Positions 1-11,829 are shown, counted from the stretch's first letter. The stretch is DNA of 64,000 bases from Palaemon carinicauda (GCF_036898095.1 NC_090739.1:68344351-68408350), one strand, 5' to 3'. The notes: generated from the letters alone by a model not told the origin. Made by a program: numbers and translations.

Positions 1-1051
1 TTGGATTTTGTATTCTTTCTTTAGGATACATGTTTACCAAAATTTGATAAGGTTTAATTTTCTGACAGACAGGGAGATATGACACTGTGTGTACCCAAAA
101 CCAACAACAAAAATATTTTGATGCACAAGTGTAAAACCCCACACAAAAAATATTTGAAAGCAGCAGTGTTAACGCAGTTACCAAAAAAGCCAAATCAATG
201 AAAGCATTGTAGGTATTTGGAATAGTTTAGTAAAAGAATTCAGAATCACCTCCACCTGATTTCTTTCAAAGTAAGCTTTTAGTCTAAAAACCATGAAATA
301 TAACACATTTCTCATATAAAAGTTGGTGCTAGAGCGTAAATGCCTTAGTTATTAAACTGGTTTTTTTTTAACATGTCACTCAGCATAAACTAACAGTCTT
401 TTCTGCACTAACTTTCACCTTCCCTAGTCCTTTTGTTTTCCAAAGCTAAAACAAGACACAAGTGTGAAAAAACACTCAAAATAGGTGCTCCAAAATACAA
501 TACTGTACTTCAGTACTTATAAAAACATATTACTCACTTGAAAAACTACCCATCTTGACTGCAGCCTAAAAAAAGTAATCCCATTCATTAAAAAATCAAA
601 AAAGTAAAATACAATTAAAACTTCAATGCAATTATATTTTTAAAAATATAAGTAACATAGTATATCTATCTTCATTGACATTAACATAACTTTCAATGGG
701 GATAATATTAAGGCCAGTACTGTACAGTACTTTGCTGATAAAAAAGGCTAACACTTAAGAATTCTTTGTATTTCAATATACAGTGTAATGTACAGTACTT
801 TGCAACTTGTAGTTCCAGCTAGAGAGAAACAGAAACTGCTGTACAGTATAATATCCAAGAAATGAACTAACCAGTACAGCATTCTGTAATCTCATAAGAA
901 ATTTATACAACTTTTACTCTCCATAGATATAAACAATTACCTTATAAATGTCACATTCTGCCAAACAATGCAGAAAAATCTAGTTAAGGGTGAAGATTCT
1001 GCAATAGTTGATTGATGAATGAGACTAAATGAATTATCTTTATTTAAAACA
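1..1051. other. AT-rich intergenic or unclassified repeat DNA
   Basis: No reading frame with recognisable protein similarity is visible on either strand. The stretch is AT-rich and contains several copies of the palindromic word TACTGTACAGTA or its halves, for example near 485-520, 715-731 and 785-850. Nothing else can be assigned. Confidence 0.6.
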
Positions 1052-1180
1052 CAGTAATACCTTGAGATACGAGTGTCCCAATATCCAAGAAATTTGAGAT
1101 ATGAGGAAAATTTCGAGCCAATTTTCGCCCCGAGATACTAGAAAAATTTGAGATACGAGGATACAAGACGGTTCCCTATG
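1052..1180 (+). repeat. Left terminal region of Tigger copy 1
   Basis: The sequence begins CAGTAATACCTTGAGATACG and then repeats variants of TTGAGATACGAG three times, the subterminal motif typical of Tigger ends. It lies about 170 bases upstream of the transposase start. Confidence 0.7.
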
Positions 1181-1348
1181 CGGCCGCTAGGTGGCCGAGT
1201 GTGCGATAGGCTGCTCACCAGGACGGCATCGCTCAATCTTTCCCGTCGGATCTCCGTCGCGTAAAGTTATCTCCGAGCATCAGCCGTGGTGTTTGCAATT
1301 TTTTATGTGTTTTTTGCATTAATCAGTACAGAATTAAGTGAATATGCA

Positions 1349-2740
1349 ATGGGCCCAAAGCAAGCAAGTGCAAACAAGGGTAGTGAAAAGAAAAAGCATA
1401 TGATGACAATCGAGATGAAGCATGAAATAATCGAAAAACATGAGTGGTGTATGAGTGACTGAGCTGGCTCGCCAATATGAGAGGAGTACATCAATAATAT
1501 GTACCATCCTCAAGCAGAAAGATGCTATAAAGAGCACCAAGCCTTCCAAAGGACTAACTATCCTTTCCAAGCTGCGCAGTGATATCCATGACGAGATGGA
1601 GAGGCTTCTTTTAATATGGATAAAGGAGAAACAGTTGGCGGGAGATAGCATGACCAAGACTATCATCTGTGAAAAGGCCAGCAGAATCTACGATGACTTG
1701 AAAGGAAAGCAAGCAGCTGAGAGAGGGTAGACTTCGACGACAGCGGAAACCTTCAAAGCCAGTCGTGGCTGGTTAGATAATTTAAAAAAACTGACTGGGA
1801 TACACTCGGTTATGAGGCATGAGGAAGCTGCAAGTTCCGACTTGAAAGCTGTGGCGGACTTCGTCAAAACCTTTGCCTCAGTTATTGCAGAACAAGGATA
1901 CATCCCCCAACAAGTGTTCAACTGCGATGAAACTGGCCTTTTCTGGAAAAAGATGCTCAGGAGGACATTCATCACAGCAGAGGAGAAGAGACTACTGTGC
2001 CATAAACCCACAAAGAACCGGTCAACTATACCTTGTGTGCCAATGCTAGCGGTGACTGTAAGGTCAACCACTGCTGGTGTACCACTCGGAAAACCCACGT
2101 GCTTTCAAGACCCAAAGGATCTTGAAAGAAAAACTGCAAGTGATGTGGCGCAACAATGCCCCTGGTTACCCTAATGATCTCGAAGGGGACATTCTTGATG
2201 AGTACAGGTCCATCAAGGTCCTTTATCTCCCGCCCAACACCATGCCACTCCTCCAGTCCATGGACCAAGAAGTAACTTTCAACTTTAAAAAACTGTACAC
2301 GAAGAATTTGTTCAAGAAATGCTTCGATACCACAGACAACACCAATCTCACCCTTCGTGAATTTTGGAAGGAACATTTCAATATCGTCCATTGCTTAAAA
2401 ATAATTGACGATGCATGGCAGGGTGTCACACGAAGAACTCTTAATTCAGCATGGAAGAAATTGTGGCCAGATTCCGTCGCTGAGAGGGACTTTGAAGGGT
2501 TCGATACGCAAGACCCTTATGACCACCAACCTATTGTGGTGGATGAAGGTAGATGAGGCAGACGTGAACGACCTTGTCGTGGAGCATCTGGAAGAACTCA
2601 CGACACAGGAATTAATCGAGCTCCAGGAGATGCAACATTCAGAGGTGTTGCAGGAGCTCAGTAGCGAGGAGGAGGTGGAAGACGTAGGCAGCTTTTCTAC
2701 GACGGAAATCAAAGACATGTTAGTGAAGTGGTAGGAGTTT
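1349..2740 (+). pseudogene. Tigger-like transposase, copy 1 (broken)
   Basis: This encoded a pogo/Tigger transposase that bound element ends and moved them by DDE chemistry. The start ATG at 1349 begins MGPKQASANKGSEKKK, a typical Tigger N terminus, followed by a Psq-type helix-turn-helix (ELARQYERS...CTILKQKDAI). The DDE domain shows the first acidic residue in FNCDETGLFWKKM (about 1918-1956) and the late motif LPPNTMPLLQSMDQ (about 2226-2268). Lesions: a frameshift near 1450, an in-frame TAG at 1728-1730, a frameshift near 2070, a further shift near the C terminus, and a deletion that removes the segment holding the second catalytic Asp (the frame runs from KLQVMWR straight to NNAPGYP near 2150). 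The copy cannot make active transposase. Confidence 0.85.
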
Positions 2741-3075
2741 TCTGATTTTATGGAAAAGAGGCACCCGGACAAGTTGGCGTGTGGTCGTGCATTAGCCTTT
2801 TGTGTCCATGGGGCTGGAGGTGGATGAGGCAGACGTGAACGACCTTGTCGACGAGCATCAGGAAGAGATCACGACATATGAATTAATCGAGCTTCAAAAG
2901 ATGCAACATTCAAGAGGTGTTGCAGGAGCTCAGTGGTGAGAAGGAGGTGGAAGACGTGAGCCGCTTTTTTACAACGGAAATCAAAGACATGTTAGCGAAG
3001 TGGTAGGAGTTTTCTGATTTATGGAAAAGAGGCACACGGACAAGTTGGCGTGTGGCGTGTGGTTGTGCGTTAGCC
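2548..3075 (+). repeat. Direct tandem duplication of the transposase 3' end
   Basis: Bases 2548-2790 and 2819-3075 are near copies of each other. Both run from the Asp/Glu-rich C terminus of copy 1 (GTGGATGAGGCAGACGTGAA) through AAGTGGTAGGAGTTTTCTGA to TTAGCCTTTTGTG. The second unit has small indels. The duplication lies wholly inside Tigger copy 1. Confidence 0.8.
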
Positions 3076-3084
3076 TTTTGTGAC

Positions 3085-4800
3085 GACACTTGCGTACTGG
3101 CCTACCAATGGCCTCTTTAAAAAATAACGATCCAAGGAAGCTTGTTTCTGTCTGCTTCTTAAAATGTTCCTGAAATGAGTCAGGCAAACGTCATTACACT
3201 GAGCAAGAACACGACCTGTTTAAACCTATTTGGGGTGTTTCTTTTCTACATTTGCCATTTTATGATAAGGTAGGCTCTCCTTAATTTCTGATGCTTTCGT
3301 AGTCATAGCTGTGTCCTCCTCCTAGTCACTGCTAGAGAACTGTTCCTGAACGACCTTCACTTGCATGGCACCTAACTCCTTCAGGTCGTCCGTCGGAAGC
3401 TCTCGTGGTACTCCTTGAGAACCTCATTAATGTCGCCCTCATCGACGACCAGCCCCATGTACCTTATGTTGCAGAACAGGTTCACGATCGTCAGCAGTTT
3501 TGGCTTCAGTGAGACCTACGTTGAATACCTTGAAGTCTCAAGCGAAGACGGCATCAGGCCACAGCTTCTTACACGAAGAAGTCAAGGTGCGCCTCGAAAC
3601 CTCCTGCCAAGCTTGATCGGTGAGTCAGAGGCATGTCACAATATCGAAATGCTCCTTCCCAAATTCACGCATGGTGAGGTTTGTGCTATCAGTGATTTCA
3701 ATCATGTTTTCTACAAAGCTTCTTAAAGTTTGAAATCACTTACTGGTCCATGGGCTGGAGGAGAGGGGTGGTGTTAGGTGGAAGTTAAAGAACCTTGATA
3801 AACGAATACTCCAAAAGGATATCTTCCTCGAGGCCACGAGGGTAAGCAGGGGCATTGTCCAACACTAGCAGACATTTCAGAGGAAGGCACTTTTCTTCTA
3901 AATATTTTCTTACATTAGGACCAAAACTGAAGTTAACCCACTCGACAATGTAAAGTCTTGTTACCCAGGGTTTCGCATTAGCCCTCCACATCATCGGGAG
4001 CTTCTCCTTGAGCACTCTGTGGGACTTGAAGACTCTAGGAGTCTCCGAATAATACACCAGTAGGGGCTTGACCTTACAATCCCCACAGGCATTTGCACAG
4101 AGTGCAAGGGTAAGCCTGTCTTTCATAGGCTTACACCTGAGCAGCAGCTTCTCTTCGGCCGTGATGTAGGTCCAACGGGGCATTTTCTTCCAATAGATGC
4201 CCAGTTTTGTCACAGTTGAAGACTTGCTAGGGACTGTAGCCTTCCTGGAGAGTCAACTCGTCAAACATTCTAACAAAGGCTTTGGCCGCTTTCGTGTCCG
4301 AGCTAGCAGCCTCCCTATGCCACACCACCAAATGAATGCCAGACCATCTCTTGAAATTTTCAAACCACCCGCATAAAGCTTTGAACTCGGGGGGGCCTAC
4401 TGCGAAGTCCCTTCTCCTGAGTCGTCTTCGGCCTAAGCATGCACGAGATCACCATAAATGGCACAGGCCTTGTGGCAGATTATTACCTCCGTGATTGTGT
4501 CTCCAGCAATTTCCTCTTCCTTAATCCAGTGGAGAAGCAGTCTCCATCTCATCATAGACATGGCTCCCCTTGCTTGAAAAGACAGTCACGCCTTTAGAAG
4601 GTGTTGCTGCTTTTATGGCTTCCTTCATAGCTATCACACTTAACTGCATGCCAGCCTCATATTTCTTGATTAACTCGAGCTTCATCTCCATAAAAAGCAT
4701 CCTCTTCTTCTTTCCTTGAACATTAAAAACTTTCTTGGACCTATGGCTAATACTGTACAAGATGAATAACGCAACAGGATAACTATAAGTTATGAGAGCG
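3085..4800 (-). pseudogene. Tigger-like transposase, copy 2 (broken)
   Basis: A second pogo/Tigger transposase reads leftward. The N terminus around 4521-4770 shows KKKRMLFMEMKLELIKKYEAG, joined directly to MKEAIKAATPSKG, so the core of the helix-turn-helix is missing. The catalytic region at 3785-4213 shows the Tigger block TKLGIYWKKMPRWTYITAEEK, with Lys where Glu of the DET motif is expected, and retains the second Asp in CLLVLDNAPAYP. The C-terminal part at 3240-3780 is shredded by frameshifts. It is related to copy 1 but clearly diverged, so it is not a recent duplicate. Confidence 0.8.
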
Positions 4801-5099
4801 AAATCACCAACACGAATTCAATGTGAATGATAGGGCTGCCAAAATGAAATGGTCAAGAGACGCCAATAAATAGATGCATGATGGGAAAGATGCTGAACAA
4901 TATGAGAGCAGAATCTTACAGCAGTAACTAGCATTAGAGTATATATATAACTAATGGGAGAGCAGACGATGGTGGAAAGTTTACAATTTTGCGGCGTGCG
5001 AATCTTAAAATGATTTTCTCACCAGCCGGATGAATCTTATTTCATATCATGAGGGGTTTTTGTAATATGAGGAAAAAAATCTTTGTATCTCTTTCGTAT

Positions 5100-5146
5100 C
5101 ACTGACTTTACATATACAAAAACTTTCGCACCAAGAGGTATTACTG
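5100..5146 (-). repeat. Terminal region of Tigger copy 2
   Basis: The complement begins CAGTAATACCTCTTGGTGCG. It matches the left end only over CAGTAATACCT, then follows a different subterminal sequence. Confidence 0.6.
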
Positions 5147-5413
5147 TATCATCAAATCCATTCTGTCTGAGATTGCGATGATAATCTTAAGAGATTATAA
5201 GTCCCTTCCTCTCATTTCTGAATAGGAGGAGGGGGGTTGTTCTCCGTGAAGACAGGTCTGCCCTCTAGAAACCCCAGTACCGACGATACCGAAATTTCTC
5301 CCAGGGAGGAGAGTTCTAGCTATCTCAATCGATGACCTGCTTCATGACCCAAAATTGGAAACAAACTTCCACGATTGATACGGGATCTGCTTTTCAAAAT
5401 TGTCAAACAGTCA
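5147..5413. other. Unassigned spacer between the Tigger pair and DIRS A
   Basis: No coding frame, terminal repeat or tandem repeat is visible. It may be part of whatever sequence DIRS element A inserted into. Confidence 0.5.
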
Positions 5414-5755
5414 TTTTTGGGCTTAGGCCATGTCGTGCTGATGGAAGTTCCTTCATAAGTAGCTTCCTAGGTTATATGTGACTACAGTGATATATCCCAG
5501 AGAATTTACCGAAGGTATCCCGAATTCTAACTCCTGGAGCAAGTATCCCTAAAAAATTCACAAAGGGATATCGCGTAAGAACGTATCTTGACACATCTCA
5601 CAGCTATTTACACCCCAAATAGCGATTTTCACTTCGAGAGGGAAAAGTGGCAAGAAAATAGGAGAGTCGTTAAAAAGGTAAACACTCGATTCGCCTAATG
5701 TACTGCAAATAGTTCGCCCAATCGCCACCGGCCACCTAAACCATTCTTTCATTAG
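5414..5755 (+). repeat. 5' (left) inverted terminal repeat of DIRS A
   Basis: The block from TTTTTGGGCTTAGGCCATGT to CCACCTAAACCATTCTTTC recurs as an inverted copy at 28198-28552. The pair shares, for example, CTTCGAGAGGGAAAAGTGGC and its complement at 28315-28340. The outermost bases differ between the two ends, as is normal for DIRS. Confidence 0.85.
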
Positions 5756-8015
5756 TAGCTTCGGTGACCGGTGTTTTTCCCGAGTTATCTCGCTATTTTG
5801 AAAGCTTTTTCATCGTTGTGATGGATTCCCCCGCTTCATCAGCATCTGGAAAGTTAGGTAATACTGTATCTTTGAATTGTGATAATGTAAGCTCTTGCCA
5901 GTTTTGCTTTTCGATTGAGATCGTGATTAACGTAACAAGAGCTGTTGCCAGCCGGATGGCTTCATGGACGCGATCGTTCTTTAGTTCATTTAGTTAGCAA
6001 GAACGATATTCCCGGCATTAATCGCTTTCATAACTTTAGCTATTTAGATTTCTTAGCTAGGGATTTTTATATTATGTTATTGTTGTCATGGACTTGGCTA
6101 TTATGATCGAGCCTCACGGGTGCCAGGCTTCCTAGCCTAGGCACCCTCACACTTCATGCATGATATAACCTTCCTGGTAAAGTTTTATTGAAGCTCAGGC
6201 AATATTTTATACAATCAAGATATTACTGTGTAATTTTTCCTCTTCCATATTAGTATACTAGAGTTTCGATGAACGTTTCTCTATGCTCTTTGGCTTAATA
6301 GCCTTAGGGCTTTAGTATACTTGATATATGTCCCTTATTGCTCTTGTATTGTCTTTTAAGGGGAGATTGATATCTCCTATACCTTTTAAGTCAATACTAT
6401 CTTTACGAGATTTAAGAGTAATTCCCTTTCCCTCTGATTAGCCTAGGCTATCCTCAGTTAACTTTGCTGTGACCTGTGTTCCGGCAAAATTTGCTGGTTT
6501 CTCTCTCCTTTCCTCGGACTGGCATAGCTGATTCTTTGCCAATCCTCGGGTCTGGAGTTGAGGACGGGACAATCAGAGTAAGTCTGTGTTAGGCATCTAG
6601 CTTCCTTGGGAAATGACTTCCCAGTTAGTCTAGTAGCTGTTCAGGAGGCTTGTCCTCCCTAGGCCACTTTAAGGTTATTATTTTACAATTTCCCCTTTTC
6701 CTGGCCTAGCAGACAGTCCTGTACTAAGGTTTTCTAACTGGAAGATAGGTTTCTTCCTTGGTTAAAATCCTTAGTACGAGATTCTGTTCTCTAAGAGTGT
6801 GTCCTATGGGCGTTCTCTTTTACTTAACCCAATCTGGGGAAATGATTTCCCCTACTTGAGGTTACTTTTGAGATCAGAATCATTCAGGTAAGGTAATTCC
6901 TTAGGGTATTACCTTACTTATTGACTTTTTACCCCTTCCCCGCTATCTCTTTTGCGTTGGATGAACCATCACCCTTATGGCCGTGGTCCTACATATGTCC
7001 CTATGGGTGTCTGTAGAACTGGCCGGAGTTTCCCTGTCGACTGCCGGCTAGGCCGGCTGCCGGCAGGTAACCTCATATCTTTGAGTGTGCCCTCGAGTCC
7101 TCCCTTGGACTGCCTTCCATATTCCTTATGATGGGATATGGTTGAGTGGAAGCCCGAATTTAATTCCCTCTTCCACTGGCACACTCTTTCGGGATGCTGG
7201 CCGGCATAGCTGATCCTTTGCCGTCCTTTATCCTTACCTTTCTCTCTGACTTTCTTTATGGGCTAGCCGCCGGCAGTTAGTTCTGCCGGCGTCAATATGG
7301 ATGGTTAGGCCGGCAGTTCGCTGCCTCCTCTTGCCTTGGACATCGCTGATCGATGTGCCGGCGGCAGGTATCCTATAACCAGCTGCCGGCAACGGTGCTG
7401 CTTGCCGGCAGCCGGCCTGTGCCTTCCATCCACTATATTTCAAGACAGTATTTGAGCCCAGTCAGGCCGGCACATGCCGGCCTGCCCGGCAGGTGCCGGC
7501 TAGCCCGGCGAGTGTCGACCGGGCCGGCAGTTCCGGCGGTTTGACGGTGTCGATGGGGCCAGCAGCGTCGGTGGGGCCAGCAGTATCGGCGGGGCCGGCA
7601 GTGTCGGCGGGGCCGGCAGTGTCGGCGGGGCCGGCAGTGTCGGCGGGACCAGCAATACTGACGGCATACTGCCGCCAGCTACTGCTGTGCCCTGGAAAAC
7701 CATTTTTTCCAACCTTCATGTAGTTCTTGGGCAGCCATTTGTGAGACCATCATTTAGGAGAAATGATTCTCTCTTTTATCAATGGTTAAATTCCATTAGA
7801 TTTATCCACCATATTGTGCATAATGGAAGACGTGTCAAGAGGACACTTAATATATCTTGGATAATTTCTCCCAGTAATTAATTCCTGGGAATTGCTTAGT
7901 TCAATATGGGAGGAGGTCATAGCAAATGGCTGGACAGGAGGCACATGTAGGTGTCTTTCCTACCTATAGCTTACCCTATCCAAGCTAAATATAATGCTTA
8001 ATTTAAGTAGAAATA
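5756..8015 (+). other. Leader of DIRS A
   Basis: This stretch lies between the 5' ITR and the insertion point of element I. No protein domain is recognisable. An ATG at 5820 opens MDSPASSASGKLG, but the frame ends at 5997. From about 7030 to 7520 the DNA becomes GC-rich with many GCCGGC words, leading into a short tandem array. Confidence 0.6.
7540..7665 (+). repeat. 18-bp GC-rich tandem array in the leader of DIRS A
   Basis: Six to seven copies of a unit close to GGGGCCGGCAGTGTCGGC. The period is a multiple of three, so the array stays open and reads as a six-residue repeat such as GPAVSA on the plus strand. The flanks (7030-7520) hold looser versions of the same words. Confidence 0.85.
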
Positions 8016-8370
8016 TGAAAAATTCGTAGATAATTTGTATTTTTTCTAACTATACAAACCTTAGCTATTTACATGGGGTGATTACTTCGGCGCAGCCGAT
8101 GACGAGCCATAAAGTTTTAACGAGGGTTTCCTACCCCACCGCTAGTTAGCGGGGGTGTAGGGAGGGGTAGCTAGCTACCCCTCTCCCTCACACACACCGG
8201 AGAATACTCCACTTTACTTAGAGGTAGGACTTATCTTGGGGGACAGGGCTGGCGGACACATAACTGTAAATAGCTAAGGTTTGTATAGTTAGGAAAAATA
8301 CAAATTATCTACGAATTTGTCATTTGTTCCGTAACTGAAATACAAAACACGTTATTTACATGGGGTGACT
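8016..8370 (-). repeat. 3' ITR and internal complementary region of DIRS I
   Basis: The outer part (8016-8225) is the inverted partner of 22314-22510. It is followed at about 8270-8370 by the ICR, which reads GCTAAGGTTTGTATAGTTAG through TTTGTTCCGTAACTGAAATA. That is the complement of the element's left end fused to the complement of its right end, the arrangement known from DIRS-1. Confidence 0.85.
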
Positions 8371-8859
8371 TAACCCTTAGGAAGGGTGGTAAGTCCCGGC
8401 CATACTGGCTTTGGCTTGCCCGGGGATTCCATATTCGAGCGATCAAGTACTCGGACAATAGGGAATCCGTGCTCCTCGCTGGCGGTTGTGAAACTGCCGC
8501 GGCTTACGTAAGGTGTGTGCGAAGGTGAAAAGTGACTTGTCCCAGGCAGTTGCCCTGGAATCCCTCAGGAGGGAATCCAGGCTAGGACTCTCCCAATACC
8601 ACCTCGTCAGGGTATGGGGACATGACAGTATTACACCTAATAATAGGAACACAAGGAAGCATGGTCTACCTGCAGTGGTTTGAAGTCAGCTGTGCAGGGA
8701 ACCCAGGATGCTGCTTTCTCCGTGGGAGGAGAGGATGAAGAAAAGGATAAGGGCCAGACAGATCTTTTCATTCATGCAGACTAACACCAGGTAACAATGC
8801 CCTCAACCTTCTGCTACTTGTCCATCAAGGAGCCTGAGGTTTAGACCAGCTGTTGTGAA

Positions 8860-9900
8860 GCCACCACAGGGCCGATAGAAACGTATCGAGCCTCCTGTGG
8901 GTCATGTCTTGCAGGTAAGGGGCTGAGAAGAAGGTCTGAGCTTCAACATCCCCGCTTGTAGGACCTGCGTCACTGAAAGATACTCCATGAAGGGCAGGGA
9001 CGTATCTAAGCCCCTAACATCATGGGCTCTAGGGCGGTGCGAGGAGAAGGGCCAGGATTCAAGGCAGGGTGTAGCACCCTGCGAATCCGGGCCGAGATGG
9101 TACTCCTGGAGACCCTTCTCCTCGTTACCCAGGATCCACGAACGAGACTTGGACCTGGAGATGAACTGCAGCTGTTCTCTGAAGACACCAGCTCGGACCC
9201 CCTACCGGCAAGGTAGGAGATGGACTGAGTCATCTGCAACAGGACGGAGACTCGAACCCTGGAAAGAGTCGAAGCGGGTCCGGCACTCCTGGATTCTGAG
9301 TCTTGGCAACAAACCTCAGGGACGAACCTGAATGTTGCCTCCCCCTAACCCCCCGAATGGGCGAAGTCGTAACAGAGACCATGTGACTCGCTTGGCTGAA
9401 GATAGGCTAGCAGGAACACTGTCTACCCAGAAGGTGGTGGGCTGGGGACTTACGTAGTGGTTCGTCAGGGGGTCTCGAACCCCGTCCCAAGGAGGAGGTC
9501 TCACCTTCGACTGAGGGCAGGAGAGGACAAGGCTTCGCATGCGAAGGAAGAGTTCCAGCGGGGGGAGAAATGTTTGTCCCTAGAGCCAGGAGGCAAGCCT
9601 TAAGGCTGAGGGATAGCCTTTCACAGTCGAAACTGAAAGGCACACTTATCCCGCAATCCCACAAGGGGCTCCGCTATTGCTGGAGGCGGCAACGTGTGGA
9701 GGGATGCCCTCTCCCCGACACCGGTTACAGAAACTCGCCCTATCGCCTAGGAGACTACTTGCGGAAGACTTGCGCAGGTGTCCAGGCCTCCTTTTTGCCA
9801 CTTGTTGCGAAAATCCTCTCTCTTTGAGGAGGTGCTGGATAGACTCCCGGCGGGAAGAGGAGCAGGCTACGGAGGCAACACATCGATGGTGTCCCACCGT
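8860..9900 (-). pseudogene. Tyrosine recombinase of DIRS I (decayed)
   Basis: This encoded the integrase that inserts the circular DNA. Reading the minus strand, the C-terminal catalytic area is visible near 8870-8990 as AQTFFSAPYLQDMTHRRLDTF, matching the family pattern around the nucleophilic Tyr; the preceding His is Pro here. The N-terminal region appears near 9800-9880 as LLKERGFSQQVAKR...HLRKSSAS, equivalent to ERLxRxRGFSKEAAQAIARARRxST in the other elements. Frameshifts separate these islands and no continuous frame survives. Confidence 0.65.
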
Positions 9901-10164
9901 TGCTGGAAGGCCTTCTACCAGCGGGCCTTGGGATCCGTGACCAGGGAGCAGTACAGCGGGAGCTTGCAGCTCAGTGCTGTAGCGAACCGGTCCACCGAGG
10001 GAGCCCCACCGAGGCAGGACTCGTAGGCTACTTGAGGATCCAAAGAACACTCGGAATGTGGTGTCCGTGACACACTGCTCAGACTGTCGGCGAGCCTATT
10101 CCTTTGCCTGGAATCAAGCGAGCTGCCAAGGAGACCGAGGGGGACTTGGACCATCCCGGTATCT

Positions 10165-10449
10165 CTACCGCAGGATGGGATGGTTGTACTGAAAAGTACC
10201 TCCTTGTCTGGGCCAGAAAACCATCACTGTGGTGTTGGTGATCCTCATAACCACAGAGTAGTCTGCCAGGCTAGGTGGAGCTACTGAAGAGCCATAAACA
10301 CGGTTTCCGTCTCTAGTAGGACTAGAGAAGGTTCTTCCAGGTTCTGACCCCCGGCCTGAGGACCCGTGGATCAGAACGTGCCCCCCCCCCCTTTTCTTTG
10401 ACGCGTCCGAAAACAGCATCAAGTTAGGGGGAAGGACGAGAAGGAACAC
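10165..10449 (-). pseudogene. RNase H region of DIRS I (decayed)
   Basis: The fragment begins LMLFSDASKKRGGGHVLIHGSSG, where FSDAS holds the first catalytic Asp of the DIRS RNase H. It later shows TNTTVMVF, equivalent to the DNTTALAY motif. The Trp-Gly of the normal KxGWGAH motif is lost in an 11-C run at 10381-10391 (G on the coding strand). It lies between the RT and YR remnants, as expected. Confidence 0.7.
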
Positions 10450-10733
10450 TCCCTCTTGTATGCCCTCGTCAGCTTCCCAACCCTATGGGTTCGTCTGTAC
10501 AGGTTGTCCCCTAGGGGTCTCGGCGTCTGGGGAGACGTGCCCCCGACTCCCCCGCGCCCCGAGTCGCCACTGAAGAGAACTCAACCTGTGGCGACTGTGG
10601 AAACCAGACGGGCCAGGGAGGAGAGACGTAACAACCTTGGGTTGGAGGGTCTTCTCGTGTGAGGAAAGGTCTCGCGACCTTCCTCTGCCTTGGTACCCTG
10701 ACGTCTGAAGGGAAGGCTACGGGAGATAGGAGC

Positions 10734-11180
10734 CTAAGACCAGGCTCGGTATACCAGACTCTGAGAGGGCTGCGGGGAGGACTCCTCGAGGACCATCATG
10801 ATCTTTAGAACTTGGTAAAGTCCGAGGAGCTTGTCCCGATGACGAAGAAGGGAAGCCTTCGAATCTGCCAGGATCGGCCAGCTACCCAGGAACGGAGAGG
10901 CCGGAAGCCGATGCTGAGCGCCCGTGAAGAGATCCGAGAGGAAGTATCGGAGAACTGTTGAGGTGCCGTGGAGAGGTCGAAGCACAGCCCTTGAACTGGT
11001 ATACCCGCCTTCCAGGCGGACTCCAAAGTACTTCCTTGAAGATGGGTGAACCAGGACCGGAAGTACGAGTCCTACCGGACCAGTGTACCCATGAAGACTT
11101 GTGGTCTCACCAAAAAGCTGACCGCGTCTGCTGTCGCTATGCTGAACGGAGACTGTTTGACAACCCTGTACAGAGTTGAG
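10734..11180 (-). pseudogene. Reverse transcriptase region of DIRS I (decayed)
   Basis: Two overlapping frames carry RT islands. One reads VQGLCFDLSTAPQQFSDTSS, equivalent to the F-GL-TAP motif of DIRS RT. Another reads PILADSKASLLRHRDKLLGL, the stretch just after the YLDDW active site, which is itself scrambled. Frameshifts and substitutions make it non-functional. Confidence 0.7.
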
Positions 11181-11189
11181 AAGGGAAGG

Positions 11190-11829
11190 AGGCGACTACG
11201 GAGGACTCAAAACGCGTTGGCCACATCTTGGAGGGGGCGCCTCTCCGACATGGACTGGACTCCCATTCCCTGAGACCGGGGCAAGCTGCACTGGCGTAAG
11301 GGAGTCCTTGGGTGAGTAGAACTCGGTCCACGACCGAATCCTTTCCTTACCGAAGAGGAATCTCTGAATCTGGGATCCCCTTGAGGTTTCTCCTGAGGGC
11401 CAGAACCTGCCAAAACACAAGTTCTGACCCCTGGAGCTCCTCCTCCTGACTGGCAGCAAGGTCTCCCATCCCCGGAGGCTCTTCCTGGGGAGACTCGTAG
11501 ACATGCCCCAAGGGTCCAACTGGATCCTGTCGGATCCTTGCGGAAGACAGGGCCTCAGGATCCCTCCTAGGAGGGAAACAGGACCCCAGCGATGAAGGAT
11601 GTAAGGCTTCGCCGCCTCCGCACGATAGGACCCTCAGGAAGAGGCGGGGATTCTCCCTATGTAGTGAAGGGGGAGAGGACCGGGTCTTCCGACCCTCCTG
11701 GGGATGGGCAAAGCTCATCCGCAGGGGAGGGGAGATGGAGTCTGAGGAGTGCTCATCGCCTGTGTAAGGACCCGCAAAGGGACAGGATAGTCCTTGGGGA
11801 AGATACCATGCCAGGGATTCCTCTCACCC
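11190..11829 (-). pseudogene. C-terminal gag/N-terminal pol part of DIRS I
   Basis: The stretch lies between the RT remnant and the LINE insertion and is Ser/Pro/Arg-rich in minus-strand frames. No intact domain is visible. I assign it from position only; the rest of gag resumes at about 18380. Confidence 0.45.

Larger units (their letters stand above)
1052..5146. mobile_element. Tail-to-tail pair of pogo/Tigger-like DNA transposons
   Basis: Two decayed pogo/Tigger copies lie in opposite orientation. The block opens with CAGTAATACC at 1052 and closes with the complement GGTATTACTG at 5137-5146, the usual terminal signature of Tigger elements. The first transposase reads rightward from 1349 and the second reads leftward from about 4770, so their 3' ends meet near 3080. 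The two outer ends match over only about 11 bases before diverging, which argues for two subfamilies rather than one element with long inverted repeats. No 3' terminal repeat is obvious at the junction. Confidence 0.75.
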
